DNA of 64,000 nucleotides from Niastella soli (GTDB lineage Bacteria; Bacteroidota; Bacteroidia; Chitinophagales; Chitinophagaceae). The notes beneath the pieces are model-generated. The model was not told the DNA's origin. It was given only the letters and a program-made list of their open reading frames with translations, and made no database searches. The position numbers and the translations under genes were made by a program. This document shows, in pieces, positions 17,608 through 26,298 of this stretch. The stretch spans positions 62,001 to 126,000 of the forward strand of contig NZ_JAGHKO010000024.1 in NCBI RefSeq assembly GCF_017742245.1. Direction: 5' to 3'. Within the stretch, counting starts at the first letter, position 1, and each line of letters starts with the position of its first letter.

Positions 17608-18975
17608 ATGAAAAAACAATTCCTTGTCCTGGTAGTTGCTGTGGCTGCTACCGTTAGCTGTAAAAGAAATATCGATAATTTTGCTCCCCGGGGAGCCAAT
17701 GCGGGCCCTAACCCCGATGGTCTTCCTGAGTCAGTATTGCCCCTTGTTATTGATGGTGATAAAACATTAACCAGCGATACTCTTTGGGTACTTGACGGTA
17801 AAACCTATGTTAAAAATGGTGTACTTACCATCGACGAAGGAACCCGCATTGAAGGTGTAAAGAAATCAACCAATGATTCAGCTTCTGCTCTGATCATTAC
17901 ACGTAGTGGCCAGATCGACGCTCAGGGTAGCTCAAGCAATCCCATCATTTTCACTTCACACCAGGAAACAGCTGCAGTAGGTGACTGGGGTGGTGTGGTG
18001 ATCCTGGGTAGCGCTCCCATCAACAAGCCTGACACCTCTATTGAAGGTATCAATCTGCCAAGTGTTCCAGATGGCGTTGATATTAAATATGGCGGTGGCT
18101 CTGCTAACGCGGGTGATGAGAATGATAATTCAGGTACATTGCGTTTCGTGCGTATTGAGTATGCCGGAGCCGCCATTGCACCTAACAATGAATTGAACGG
18201 TTTAACCCTGGGTGGTGTTGGTCGTGGTACTACACTTGACCACATAGAATCGGCTTTGGGTGCTGATGATGCATTCGAGTTCTTCGGTGGTACTGTAGAT
18301 GCTAAATACCTGATAGCTTATTCTCAGAATGACGATGCATTTGATTTCGACTTTGGTTACAAAGGAAGAATTCAATTCGCCGTTCATGTACGTAGAGAAG
18401 CTGAAGTGTTTGCTGATGGGAACGGTATCGAAAGCGATAATGATGGTCAGTCTTCAAGCGCTTTACCAAATACGCAAGCTCAGATCTCCAATATGACTGT
18501 ATTGGGTTTGAAAGATGCTTCAACAGCTTCTAACAGAGGTTTATTGAATGCAGCTCGCCTTCGCAGAAACACGAACTACCTGATCCATAACTCAGTATTT
18601 GCAGGTTATCCTAATGGTATCGCTTTTGATGCTGGTGGTACTCCTGGTACCGGTTCGTATGCAAGCAATTTTGCTTACAATACCGTACATGGTTATAACA
18701 GCGTTACTACAACAATCAGTCTGCCTACTAACAATGACGGGGTCCTGGGTGGCGATGCTAACACTTTGTTGTCGTTGATCGATCCTTTCAATCAATCAGC
18801 ACCTGATTTCAGACCAGCAGCTTCTTCCAGTCTGGTAACGGCTTCTACTTATTTTGGAGATTTCCAGAACGCCGATGGTTTCTTTGATACTGGCGCAACT
18901 TTCCGTGGTGCTTTTGCCGCAACCGGCTTTAACAGCACCTGGGATAGAGGTGGCTGGGCAAAGTACAACTATTAA
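17608..18975 (+). CDS. Large surface lipoprotein with beta-helix-like repeats
   Basis: The 455-residue protein starts at the ATG at 17608 and has a lipoprotein signal ending at C18 (ATVSCKRN). The body is rich in Gly/Asn/Asp turns (GDWGGVVILGSAPIN, LRFVRIEYAGA, LDHIESALGADDAFEFFGG), which suggests a right-handed beta-helix or a related solenoid. Proteins with this sequence style recur in Bacteroidota next to TonB receptors, but I know of no defined function. It may act as the SusD-like surface partner of the receptor at 10210, since no SusD gene is present. A strong hairpin terminator (19017-19058) follows. Confidence 0.8.
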   Translation: MKKQFLVLVVAVAATVSCKRNIDNFAPRGANAGPNPDGLPESVLPLVIDGDKTLTSDTLWVLDGKTYVKNGVLTIDEGTRIEGVKKSTNDSASALIITRSGQIDAQGSSSNPIIFTSHQETAAVGDWGGVVILGSAPINKPDTSIEGINLPSVPDGVDIKYGGGSANAGDENDNSGTLRFVRIEYAGAAIAPNNELNGLTLGGVGRGTTLDHIESALGADDAFEFFGGTVDAKYLIAYSQNDDAFDFDFGYKGRIQFAVHVRREAEVFADGNGIESDNDGQSSSALPNTQAQISNMTVLGLKDASTASNRGLLNAARLRRNTNYLIHNSVFAGYPNGIAFDAGGTPGTGSYASNFAYNTVHGYNSVTTTISLPTNNDGVLGGDANTLLSLIDPFNQSAPDFRPAASSSLVTASTYFGDFQNADGFFDTGATFRGAFAATGFNSTWDRGGWAKYNY

Positions 18976-19016
18976 TAATTCTAATTCCTGAAATTGAAAC
19001 AGGTAATTTTTTAACT

Positions 19017-19058
19017 ACCAGGTTTTGCCTCCGTAAAAAAGAGGCACCTGGTTTTAAT
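19017..19058 (+). terminator. Terminator between two lipoprotein genes
   Basis: ACCAGG (19017-19022) and TGCCTC (19026-19031) pair with GAGGCA (19041-19046) and CCTGGT (19047-19052), leaving a 3-nt bulge. TTTTAATTTT follows. Because the next ATG is only 12 bp further on, this may reduce rather than block read-through. Confidence 0.65.
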
Positions 19059-19069
19059 TTTATAAAATA

Positions 19070-19807
19070 ATGAACGGCAGAATTATAAGAATGATAAGTG
19101 CAGTAATACTGATTTTATTTGTGACGGCGTGTAATAAACGGGAGGAAGCGATTACTGAATCCAAATATGCAAATGCGACCATAACCACATTCACGGTTGA
19201 TAGTTTATTGTTTTCAGTACGGATCAATAATACCTTATTAATTGACACCCTTACATCGCCGGCAGCATCAGTATTTAGGCAGTTTTCCTTTTATGATACT
19301 GTTGTTCACCTGCAGGTTTTTGAGAAGAATATCTTTAACAGGATGGTGATCGATACTAACCTGAACATACATCTTGGCAATAATAATATTAATATTGTTC
19401 AGATGAAAAGTGATGAAAAGCCTTCATTGCCAACGCCACCTGTTGGATCATCCCCAGACAGCGGATACTGTAATGTAAAGTTTGTTTATACCGCTCCATC
19501 AAGTGTGTCTTTCCTCGATTCTGTTAAATGTGAGATCATTGTTGATGCAAGCACTGCAGGCAATGGGTCCGTTCCAAAATCGGTAGACACAGTTGTGTTA
19601 TCCAGGTATGAATTTACTGATGAGTATTATTTAGTCAAAAAAAGCACCAATAGCTTTCGGATAAAAGTGTATGATCCTGTCACCAACTCGCTGATCAGAC
19701 AAACGGAATTTGCAAATGTTACTTCGTACGCTAATTACAATGCAGTTAATCTTTCAGCTTCTACTTTCTATGGACAAACTGTTTACAACTTGATCCGTGC
19801 TTTTTAA
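19070..19807 (+). CDS. Putative lipoprotein, function unknown
   Basis: The 245-residue product has a lipoprotein signal with C21 in FVTACNKREE. The remainder is Thr/Ser/Val-rich, with alternating strands and a Pro/Ser linker near residue 125 (PSLPTPPVGSSPDSG), consistent with two beta-sandwich domains. No named family is recognised. It lies between the large lipoprotein and the second T9SS substrate (gap to the latter 26 bp) and probably shares a transcript with that gene, so a role on the cell surface is likely. Confidence 0.75.
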   Translation: MNGRIIRMISAVILILFVTACNKREEAITESKYANATITTFTVDSLLFSVRINNTLLIDTLTSPAASVFRQFSFYDTVVHLQVFEKNIFNRMVIDTNLNIHLGNNNINIVQMKSDEKPSLPTPPVGSSPDSGYCNVKFVYTAPSSVSFLDSVKCEIIVDASTAGNGSVPKSVDTVVLSRYEFTDEYYLVKKSTNSFRIKVYDPVTNSLIRQTEFANVTSYANYNAVNLSASTFYGQTVYNLIRAF

Positions 19808-19833
19808 CACTCAATTAAAAAACAAACAAATTT

Positions 19834-21267
19834 ATGAAATTGAAATTTATCATGCTCATTTTACTGTTGGCCACAACAGCTTCATATGCGCAGACGATTT
19901 CTGAAGTTTTTTTTCCGCAATATATACAAGGGGTTGGAAATTTTAATCCAGCAGATGATAGAAAGGTGCCTTTTGTATGCCGGATGACATTGGGTGGATT
20001 GACACCAGGCGCTACCTATCGCTATTTTAACAGATTTGTATTAAATCCAACCAGTACAAGTACTGGGGAAGGAAATTATATCCTGGTAAAAGACAGCGCT
20101 TTTGTACGTGTAACCGCCGCCTCTCTGGCCGCTGCCGGCCGTTATGGCGTGTTCACTACCGATTCTACTGGTTCTTATACTGGCTGGTTTGCAGTTGAAC
20201 CTAACGCAACTTCTACTTACGTGCCAGGAAGCAAGATCTACTTCCGGGTGTGCCTTAACAATGGTGCTAATGGCGCTGCCGTAGTTGCCCGTATTACAAA
20301 TGCCAATCCCGTTAGCGTTATCAATTTCAGTACCATAAATGATTCATTAAGCGGTACCGGATTGCGCTGTTCTCCTTTGAGAAATGGTAGTGCCAGACAA
20401 TTCGTTTTCCTTTATGATAATATTTTGGGCCAGTTCAGCGGATGCAGGCCAATAAGCGGCACTTTCATTGAAAGTGATAGTTCTGATAATTCTATTGCAA
20501 ATGGCTATGCTCCATTTTATGCCGATAGCGTAAATGGCGTTAATAAAGCCTGGGGTACTATTATTCCGAATAACCTGCCTAATGGAATTCTGCATATTGC
20601 TCAATATTCCCTGCAAGACGGCCAGTATGCCCGATTCCCTTACCTGTCTTTTGATGGCAAATGGCCTTCCTACAATCACACATCGGCCAATACGAAAAAC
20701 GCTGCTGGTGGACTGGATAATGTTCTGGTTATAAATGGAGCCCGTCTTTCTATCCTAAACCTGTGGCTGAATGGCGAGGCAGTAACCAATGAAACTATTA
20801 CAATGGAATGGAGCACGCCAGATGCGGCTAACGCTCGTGAATATGTGGTAGAAAAATCCATTGATGGTGGAAAAACCTTTGCTCCGCTCAGCACTGTTAA
20901 GGCCGGAAATAAAGCTGTTTATGAACTGTCTGACAATCGTTCTGAAACAACTACTTATTATCGTGTAACCCTCTTAGGTAAAGATGGGGCTAAAATAGCC
21001 AGCGATGTATTGTCTGTACAGGGCATTGTAAAGATCAATGTATATCCTAATCCTGTACAGAACAGCCTGATTATGCAACATCCTCAGGCCGTAGCAGGTG
21101 CTACTGTAAGTGTAGTTGGTATCGATGGACGTCAATTGTTTGCTCAAAATATTCAACTGGGTGCTTCCCAAACTACGCTTAATGTAAGCAAACTGGTGCC
21201 TGGTAACTACCTGATCATACTTAATATGAATGGACAGCGTCAAAGCAAATCATTCATAAAAAAGTAA
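19834..21267 (+). CDS. T9SS-secreted protein with type A sorting domain
   Basis: The 477-residue protein has a signal peptide (1-20, SYAQ), an N-terminal module (about 21-305) clearly paralogous to residues 21-303 of the protein at 13430, a fibronectin/Ig-like domain (about 315-395, with EWSTPDAANAREYVVEKS) and a canonical T9SS type A sorting domain (INVYPNP ... VPGNYLIIL ... KSFIKK). Shared motifs of the N-module include ADDRKVPF, GSYTGWFA, GTFIESD and AWGTIIPNNLPNG. It should be exported by the T9SS and attached to the cell surface. A terminator (21329-21358) ends the unit. Confidence 0.9.
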   Translation: MKLKFIMLILLLATTASYAQTISEVFFPQYIQGVGNFNPADDRKVPFVCRMTLGGLTPGATYRYFNRFVLNPTSTSTGEGNYILVKDSAFVRVTAASLAAAGRYGVFTTDSTGSYTGWFAVEPNATSTYVPGSKIYFRVCLNNGANGAAVVARITNANPVSVINFSTINDSLSGTGLRCSPLRNGSARQFVFLYDNILGQFSGCRPISGTFIESDSSDNSIANGYAPFYADSVNGVNKAWGTIIPNNLPNGILHIAQYSLQDGQYARFPYLSFDGKWPSYNHTSANTKNAAGGLDNVLVINGARLSILNLWLNGEAVTNETITMEWSTPDAANAREYVVEKSIDGGKTFAPLSTVKAGNKAVYELSDNRSETTTYYRVTLLGKDGAKIASDVLSVQGIVKINVYPNPVQNSLIMQHPQAVAGATVSVVGIDGRQLFAQNIQLGASQTTLNVSKLVPGNYLIILNMNGQRQSKSFIKK

Positions 21268-21328
21268 GCTTACATCAGCAAGTGCATCATAACGTCTTGT
21301 AAACTCGTATCCTATATATTACTAACAT

Positions 21329-21358
21329 AACCTGTGAAGTGTCATCACTTCATGGGTT
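21329..21358 (+). terminator. Terminator after T9SS-substrate gene
   Basis: AACCTGTGAAGTG (21329-21341) pairs with CACTTCATGGGTT (21346-21358) through a 4-nt loop, with two G-T wobbles. ATGTTTTC follows. Confidence 0.7.
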
Positions 21359-21377
21359 ATGTTTTCAAAATAAAAAC

Positions 21378-21401
21378 GGCCACCCGTAGAAACGGGCAGC
21401 C
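21378..21401. repeat. Small hairpin after terminator
   Basis: GGC-CA-CCCGT pairs with ACGGG-CA-GCC around an AGAA loop. It follows the terminator by 20 bp and may be a second, backup termination structure. Confidence 0.4.
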
Positions 21402-21508
21402 CTAATTGTTATAATTGTTTAATTCCATTACAAAATTAATTATTGGCAGTTAACGAAAAAATAAAAAATATTTAAAACCGGGGCCTTATCCAAGAATTTA
21501 CTTCTACA

Positions 21509-22813
21509 ATGATTATACAAAAATTGATCATATATGCGCTGCTGTTACTGGCTGTTGCACCTAATTCTTCCTGTAGCAAAAGTGATACACCCTATATACC
21601 TACAGACTCATTAGGCAAGCTGAATAAGTGGGTGTACGACAGCATGCAATTATATTATTACTGGAGTGCCGATTTACCAGCTAATCCTGATTATAGCCTG
21701 CCAACGCAAGATTTTTTTAAAAAGCTATTATCACCAAAAGATCGATTTTCCTATATCAGTAACCGAAGCAATATCGGCCCCGTAAAAACATCAGCTGAGT
21801 TATACGGCTTTCATTACACGTTAACACCTGATCCTTTTGATGCCCAAAAACTAGTGGGTATTATCACTTGCGTAATGCCTGGTAGCAATGCCAGCAACAT
21901 AGGGCTTAAGCGAGGGATTATGTTTACAAAAGTGAACGATCGGGCCATTGCTTCGCAGAACAGGGGGGAGGTTGCACAGGATCTCCAGGCGCCAAATGCT
22001 ATGCTGCAACTTGTAACTTTTAATTACAACCGAACGACGCTGGTTGATTCAGCCAGGGTTGCTGTACAGTCCCCCGCATTTACCCCAAAAAGTGTATATG
22101 CTACTAAATTATTTGAAAGCAATGGAACAAAAACCGGGTACCTGGCTTATTATTTTTGCATTGAGAAAGATGACGGTACTGTTTTGCAAGGTATTCAAAA
22201 ATTAAAGCAACAGGGTATTACTGAATGTATTCTCGATCTTCGATACAATCCAGGTGGGAGTGTAGCCTCTGCGACCAAACTGGCGGCTATGCTTGCCAGC
22301 AATTTCAATCCTAATAGCATCTTCATAACTTACCGTGGTAACAAGCATGGAGGCACAGTTAAACAATCTTTTCAGGATGCCATTGCTTTTTCCGGGAATG
22401 CCAGTGGCAAGAATATGCCAGACCTACAATCGGCGAATCTCCGCCTATCCCGTCTTTTTATTTTAACTTCTCCGGAAACAGCCTCTGCTGCTGAATTGCT
22501 GACCCACAATTTAAGGCCATATGTTAATATCATTCAAATAGGTGAAACAACTTTTGGTAAAGATGAAGCTTCCTTTACTATAGAAGATAAACGCAATCCA
22601 AGGCAGGTTGAATGGCTTATTGCACCGATCGTTTATAAAATTGCAGATGGCCTGGGAAAAGGGGATTACGCAACCGGGCTGGCTCCGGATCATGTGGTGA
22701 TAGAGACCAGCAAACTGCCTTTATCGCCTATTGGGGAACCAGGTGACCTGTCTGTTGATAAGGCCCTGACTTTAATTTACGGAACTACAGCAGTGAATGT
22801 GATGAATTTATAG
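21509..22813 (+). CDS. S41-family peptidase lipoprotein
   Basis: This 434-residue protein has a lipoprotein signal with C22 (NSSCSKSD). A PDZ-like region (about 100-185) precedes the S41 catalytic domain. In the catalytic domain ILDLRYNPGGS (241-251) and TSPETASAAELL (320-331) supply the probable nucleophile S326, and K351 in TFGKDEA is the likely general base. The 25-residue Ser-Lys spacing equals that of the C-terminal processing protease Prc (S430/K455). It probably cleaves exported proteins in the periplasm or at the surface. It follows the T9SS-substrate gene by 241 bp but has its own leader and terminator. Confidence 0.9.
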   Translation: MIIQKLIIYALLLLAVAPNSSCSKSDTPYIPTDSLGKLNKWVYDSMQLYYYWSADLPANPDYSLPTQDFFKKLLSPKDRFSYISNRSNIGPVKTSAELYGFHYTLTPDPFDAQKLVGIITCVMPGSNASNIGLKRGIMFTKVNDRAIASQNRGEVAQDLQAPNAMLQLVTFNYNRTTLVDSARVAVQSPAFTPKSVYATKLFESNGTKTGYLAYYFCIEKDDGTVLQGIQKLKQQGITECILDLRYNPGGSVASATKLAAMLASNFNPNSIFITYRGNKHGGTVKQSFQDAIAFSGNASGKNMPDLQSANLRLSRLFILTSPETASAAELLTHNLRPYVNIIQIGETTFGKDEASFTIEDKRNPRQVEWLIAPIVYKIADGLGKGDYATGLAPDHVVIETSKLPLSPIGEPGDLSVDKALTLIYGTTAVNVMNL

Positions 22814-22825
22814 GCAGTGCACAAA

Positions 22826-22859
22826 AAAAGTGGGCTTCCAGTAAGGGAAGCCCACTTTT
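22826..22859. terminator. Bidirectional terminator between S41 peptidase and leuB
   Basis: AAAAGTGGGCTTCC (22826-22839) and GGAAGCCCACTTTT (22846-22859) form a perfect 14-bp stem with a 6-nt loop, with A and T runs on either side. It serves both converging genes. Confidence 0.9.
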
Positions 22860-22878
22860 TAATATGAGAAGGTCTTGA

Positions 22879-23952
22879 TTACAGGAACTTCAATACTTCT
22901 GCACCAATAGCATCTGTACCTAATATCTTATCTGCAGGTGTTTGTGCATCGGCAATATCCCGGGTACGGAATCCAGCTTTCAATACTTTGTCTACAGCAT
23001 TGATCACTGCTTCTGATTCGGCTTTCATGCCAAATGAAATATCCAGCAACAGGGCGGCTGATAAAATAGAGGCAAGCGGATTAGCCACCCCTTTACCGGT
23101 GATGTCATGCGCTGAACCGTGAATGGGTTCATAAACGCCAGTGCCATCGCCTATAGAGGCAGAGGCCAGCATACCCATTGAACCGGCGATCTGTGATGCT
23201 TCGTCGGTAAGGATATCGCCAAACAGGTTGGCAGTTACCACCACATCAAAACGACGGGGATCTTTTATCAGCAACATGGCAGTAGCATCAACAAACTGAT
23301 GTTCTACTTCTACATCAGGATATTCCTTTGCTACTTTCTGTACCACTTCGCGCCACAGGCGGCTTGTTTCTATTACGTTGGCTTTATCAACAGAGCACAG
23401 TTTCTTTCTTCTGGTGCGGGCCGCTTCAAAAGCTTTGCGGGCAATACGTTCCACTTCATAACGGCTGTATTCTGCGATATCAAATGCCGTATCGCCATTG
23501 TTCTTTCTGCCTTTCTCTCCAAAATAAATATCACCGGTTAGCTCACGGAAGAACAGGATGTCAGCTCCTTTTAAGATTTCGGGTTTTATGCTGGAAGCGC
23601 CCAACAACTCATCGAATAATTTAATAGGACGTAAGTTGGCGTACAAGCCCAATTCCTTACGCATTTTCAATAACCCCTGCTCGGGACGTACTTTAGCAGA
23701 TGGATCGTTGTCGTATTTTGGATGGCCTACCGCGCCAAACAACACGGCGTCGGATTTGCGCATTTTTTCCAGTGATTCATCGGGCAGGGGATTACCGGTT
23801 GCCTCAATGGCCACATGACCAATCAATGCTTCGTCGTATGTAAAGGTGTGTCCGAATTTTGCAGCGATCTTATCTAACACTTTTTTACCAACTGCAGTTA
23901 CTTCCTGTCCAATACCGTCGCCAGGAACGATGAGTATGTGCTTGCTTGCCAT
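22879..23952 (-). CDS. leuB: 3-isopropylmalate dehydrogenase
   Basis: This 357-residue enzyme, of normal family length, carries out the NAD-dependent oxidative decarboxylation of 3-isopropylmalate in cytoplasmic leucine synthesis. Visible family signatures are IVPGDGIGQEV at the start, RKELGLYANLRP (about 98-109), the NLFGDILTDEASQIAGSMGM active-site segment and GVYEPIHGSAHDITGKG in the cofactor-binding region. It is the last gene of the leftward operon leuC-leuD-synthase-leuB, 77 bp after the synthase gene. Confidence 0.96.
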   Translation of the reverse strand: MASKHILIVPGDGIGQEVTAVGKKVLDKIAAKFGHTFTYDEALIGHVAIEATGNPLPDESLEKMRKSDAVLFGAVGHPKYDNDPSAKVRPEQGLLKMRKELGLYANLRPIKLFDELLGASSIKPEILKGADILFFRELTGDIYFGEKGRKNNGDTAFDIAEYSRYEVERIARKAFEAARTRRKKLCSVDKANVIETSRLWREVVQKVAKEYPDVEVEHQFVDATAMLLIKDPRRFDVVVTANLFGDILTDEASQIAGSMGMLASASIGDGTGVYEPIHGSAHDITGKGVANPLASILSAALLLDISFGMKAESEAVINAVDKVLKAGFRTRDIADAQTPADKILGTDAIGAEVLKFL

Positions 23953-24029
23953 GTTCTACTATTAGATTGTTTTTCTAAAAAAATGGAGCGTTTGTATTCT
24001 AAAATTCATTTACCGGGTACCGGTAACTA

Positions 24030-25553
24030 TTATATCAGATTCAACATTTTCTGGGTTGCCTTAATAGCCGATACGGTCTGGTCACTATCGAGACCGCGGG
24101 TTTTAAATTCCTTGCCATTAAAACTCCAGGTGATAATGGTTTCGCACAAGGCATCGCTTTTTCCGCCAGGTGGAATGCGTACGGCATAATCCGTTAACAC
24201 AGGCAGATCCTTTTTCATTCGCTTATACACCTTCTTCAGCGCATTTACAAAGGCATCGTATTGTCCGTCGCCTTGCGCATGCTCTTCATATAATTCCCCA
24301 TTGATAGATATTTCTATTGTTACAGAAGGACGAAGATTCTTTGAATGGGTCAGTACGTAATTCTCGATACGTACTTTTTCTTCAATGTTTTTACTGTCGA
24401 TCACATCGGAGATGATGTACGGCAGATCGGCCTGGGTAACCACTTCTTTTTTGTCGCCCAACTCAATGATGCGCTGGGTAACTTTTTTCAGATCGGGTTC
24501 GCTTAACTGAATGCCAAGTTGGGCCAGGTTATTTTCAATATTTGCCTTACCGCTGGTTTTTCCAAGTGCATAACGCCGCGTACGGCCAAAGCGTTCAGGC
24601 ATCAGGTCACTGAAATAGAGTTTGTTCTTCTTATCGCCATCAGCATGGATGCCTGCTGTTTGTGTAAATACGTTTTCCCCTACAACCGGTTTGTTAACGG
24701 GTATGCGGAAACCCGAAAAGGTTTCAACCAGTTTACTTACCCGGTATAAAGAGGCTTCTACTACCGAAGTTTTTACTTCGGGCATAAAATCGTTCAACAC
24801 CGCTATGGCGCTGGCCAACGGAGCATTACCTGCTCTTTCGCCCATTCCATTGATAGTAAGGTGTATACCATGGGCGCCGGCTTTTACGCCTTCCAGCACA
24901 TTGGCTGTGCCCAGGTCATAATCATTATGTGCGTGAAAATCGAAATGGGTGTCAGGATACCGTTGTACAATAGCGGAAATGTATTCAAATGATTCCGAAG
25001 GAGTGAGTATGCCCAATGTATCAGGCAGCATTACACGTTTTATCGGCTGTTTTTGGATGAAGTCGAGGTATTGGAATACATACTCTTTTGAATGACGCAT
25101 CCCATTGCTCCAGTCTTCCAGGTATACATTGACTTCTATTCCTTTTTTCCTGGCCAGCTTTACCACGTCTGCTATTTCGGCAAAATGTTGTTCAGGCTTT
25201 TTCTTTAACTGGTGTGTTAGGTGATTCAATGAACCCTTGGTAAGCAGGTTCATCACTTTGGCACCGGCTTGTTGCATCCATTGTATAGATACATCGCCAT
25301 CAACAAATGTCAGCACTTCGACCTGGTTCAAAAAGCCATTGGCTTTTGCCCATTTGGTAATGGCTTTTACCGCTTCAAATTCTCCTTCGCTTACACGGGC
25401 GGAAGCAATTTCAATGCGGTCGACTTTTACCTCTGTTAATAATAGCTGGGCAATGGTTAGCTTTTCGGTGGGGGAGAACGACACGCCGCTGGTTTGTTCA
25501 CCATCGCGGAGTGTGGTATCCATGATCTCTATGTGTCGCTGGTCACCAGGCAT
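24030..25553 (-). CDS. 2-isopropylmalate synthase / citramalate synthase-type enzyme with regulatory domain
   Basis: The 507-residue protein has an HMGL-like TIM barrel (about 8-275, with DTTLRDGEQTSG and the metal-binding FHAHNDYDLG), a linker (GENVFTQTAGIHADG) and a C-terminal LeuA allosteric domain (about 370-505). The reaction is condensation of acetyl-CoA with a 2-oxo acid. The position between leuD and leuB fits leucine synthesis. However, many Bacteroidota carry a second, classical LeuA as well, so this long form may be an (R)-citramalate synthase or an isozyme. Substrate choice cannot be settled by eye, so no symbol is given. Confidence 0.9.
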   Translation of the reverse strand: MPGDQRHIEIMDTTLRDGEQTSGVSFSPTEKLTIAQLLLTEVKVDRIEIASARVSEGEFEAVKAITKWAKANGFLNQVEVLTFVDGDVSIQWMQQAGAKVMNLLTKGSLNHLTHQLKKKPEQHFAEIADVVKLARKKGIEVNVYLEDWSNGMRHSKEYVFQYLDFIQKQPIKRVMLPDTLGILTPSESFEYISAIVQRYPDTHFDFHAHNDYDLGTANVLEGVKAGAHGIHLTINGMGERAGNAPLASAIAVLNDFMPEVKTSVVEASLYRVSKLVETFSGFRIPVNKPVVGENVFTQTAGIHADGDKKNKLYFSDLMPERFGRTRRYALGKTSGKANIENNLAQLGIQLSEPDLKKVTQRIIELGDKKEVVTQADLPYIISDVIDSKNIEEKVRIENYVLTHSKNLRPSVTIEISINGELYEEHAQGDGQYDAFVNALKKVYKRMKKDLPVLTDYAVRIPPGGKSDALCETIITWSFNGKEFKTRGLDSDQTVSAIKATQKMLNLI

Positions 25554-25566
25554 AAGAAAATGAGAA

Positions 25567-25640
25567 ATGAGAAATGAAGAATTAAAAATGAAAAAGTAAT
25601 CACTCCAATGGTATTCACTTTCTCATCCTTCATTTCTCAT
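25567..25640. repeat. Low-complexity inverted repeat between leuD and synthase gene
   Basis: ATGAGAAATGAAG (25567-25579) pairs with CTTCATTTCTCAT (25628-25640), and much of the 48-nt interval is partly self-complementary. It lies within the leu operon between two co-directional genes. Similar inserts of different sequence occur at 33472, 34114 and 38860. Confidence 0.6.
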
Positions 25641-25657
25641 TCTTAATTTTTTAATTT

Positions 25658-26254
25658 CTAATAGATGCTTTTTTCTGAGAATGTCTTGATCTCTGATTTC
25701 AGGCTTTGCAGGAAATCGATATCATCATAACCATTCGTCATGTTATGCTTTTTATAGCCATTGATCTCGAATGACTCCGAAGCGCCATCACCCAAAATAG
25801 TGATCTTTTGCTCAGGAAGGTTCACTTCCAGTTCGGTGTTGGGATTGGCTTCAATAGCTTTAAAGATCTTATCGAGGAATGCTTCACTTACCTGTACTGG
25901 TAAAATGCCAATGTTTAAAGAGTTGTTCTTAAAAATGTCGGCAAAGAAGCTGCTCACCACGCAACGGAAACCATAATCATAAATGGCCCAGGCGGCGTGT
26001 TCGCGGCTACTACCACTACCAAAGTTTTTACCACCTACCAGTATTTTACCAGAGTAAATGGGATTGTTTAACACGAAATCCTTTTTCGGTGTGCCGTCAT
26101 TTTCAAAACGCCAGTCGCGGAACAGGTTATCACCAAATCCCTTGCGCTCAGTAGCTTTTAAGAAACGGGCCGGAATGATCTGATCGGTATCTACGTTTTC
26201 AATAGGCATAGGTACCGCCGTGCTCTTTAATACTGTGAATTTATCGTACGCCAT
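25658..26254 (-). CDS. leuD: 3-isopropylmalate dehydratase small subunit
   Basis: The 198-residue product has the swivel-domain signatures VDTDQIIPARFLK near the N-terminus and GKNFGSGSSREHAAWAI in the middle. With LeuC it forms the isomerase that converts 2- to 3-isopropylmalate in the cytoplasm. The length is normal. It lies 44 bp downstream of leuC. Confidence 0.96.
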   Translation of the reverse strand: MAYDKFTVLKSTAVPMPIENVDTDQIIPARFLKATERKGFGDNLFRDWRFENDGTPKKDFVLNNPIYSGKILVGGKNFGSGSSREHAAWAIYDYGFRCVVSSFFADIFKNNSLNIGILPVQVSEAFLDKIFKAIEANPNTELEVNLPEQKITILGDGASESFEINGYKKHNMTNGYDDIDFLQSLKSEIKTFSEKSIY

Positions 26255-26298
26255 GTTTGTTATCTGTATTGATAGTTCTTTCTCTTTTTAAATATCAG

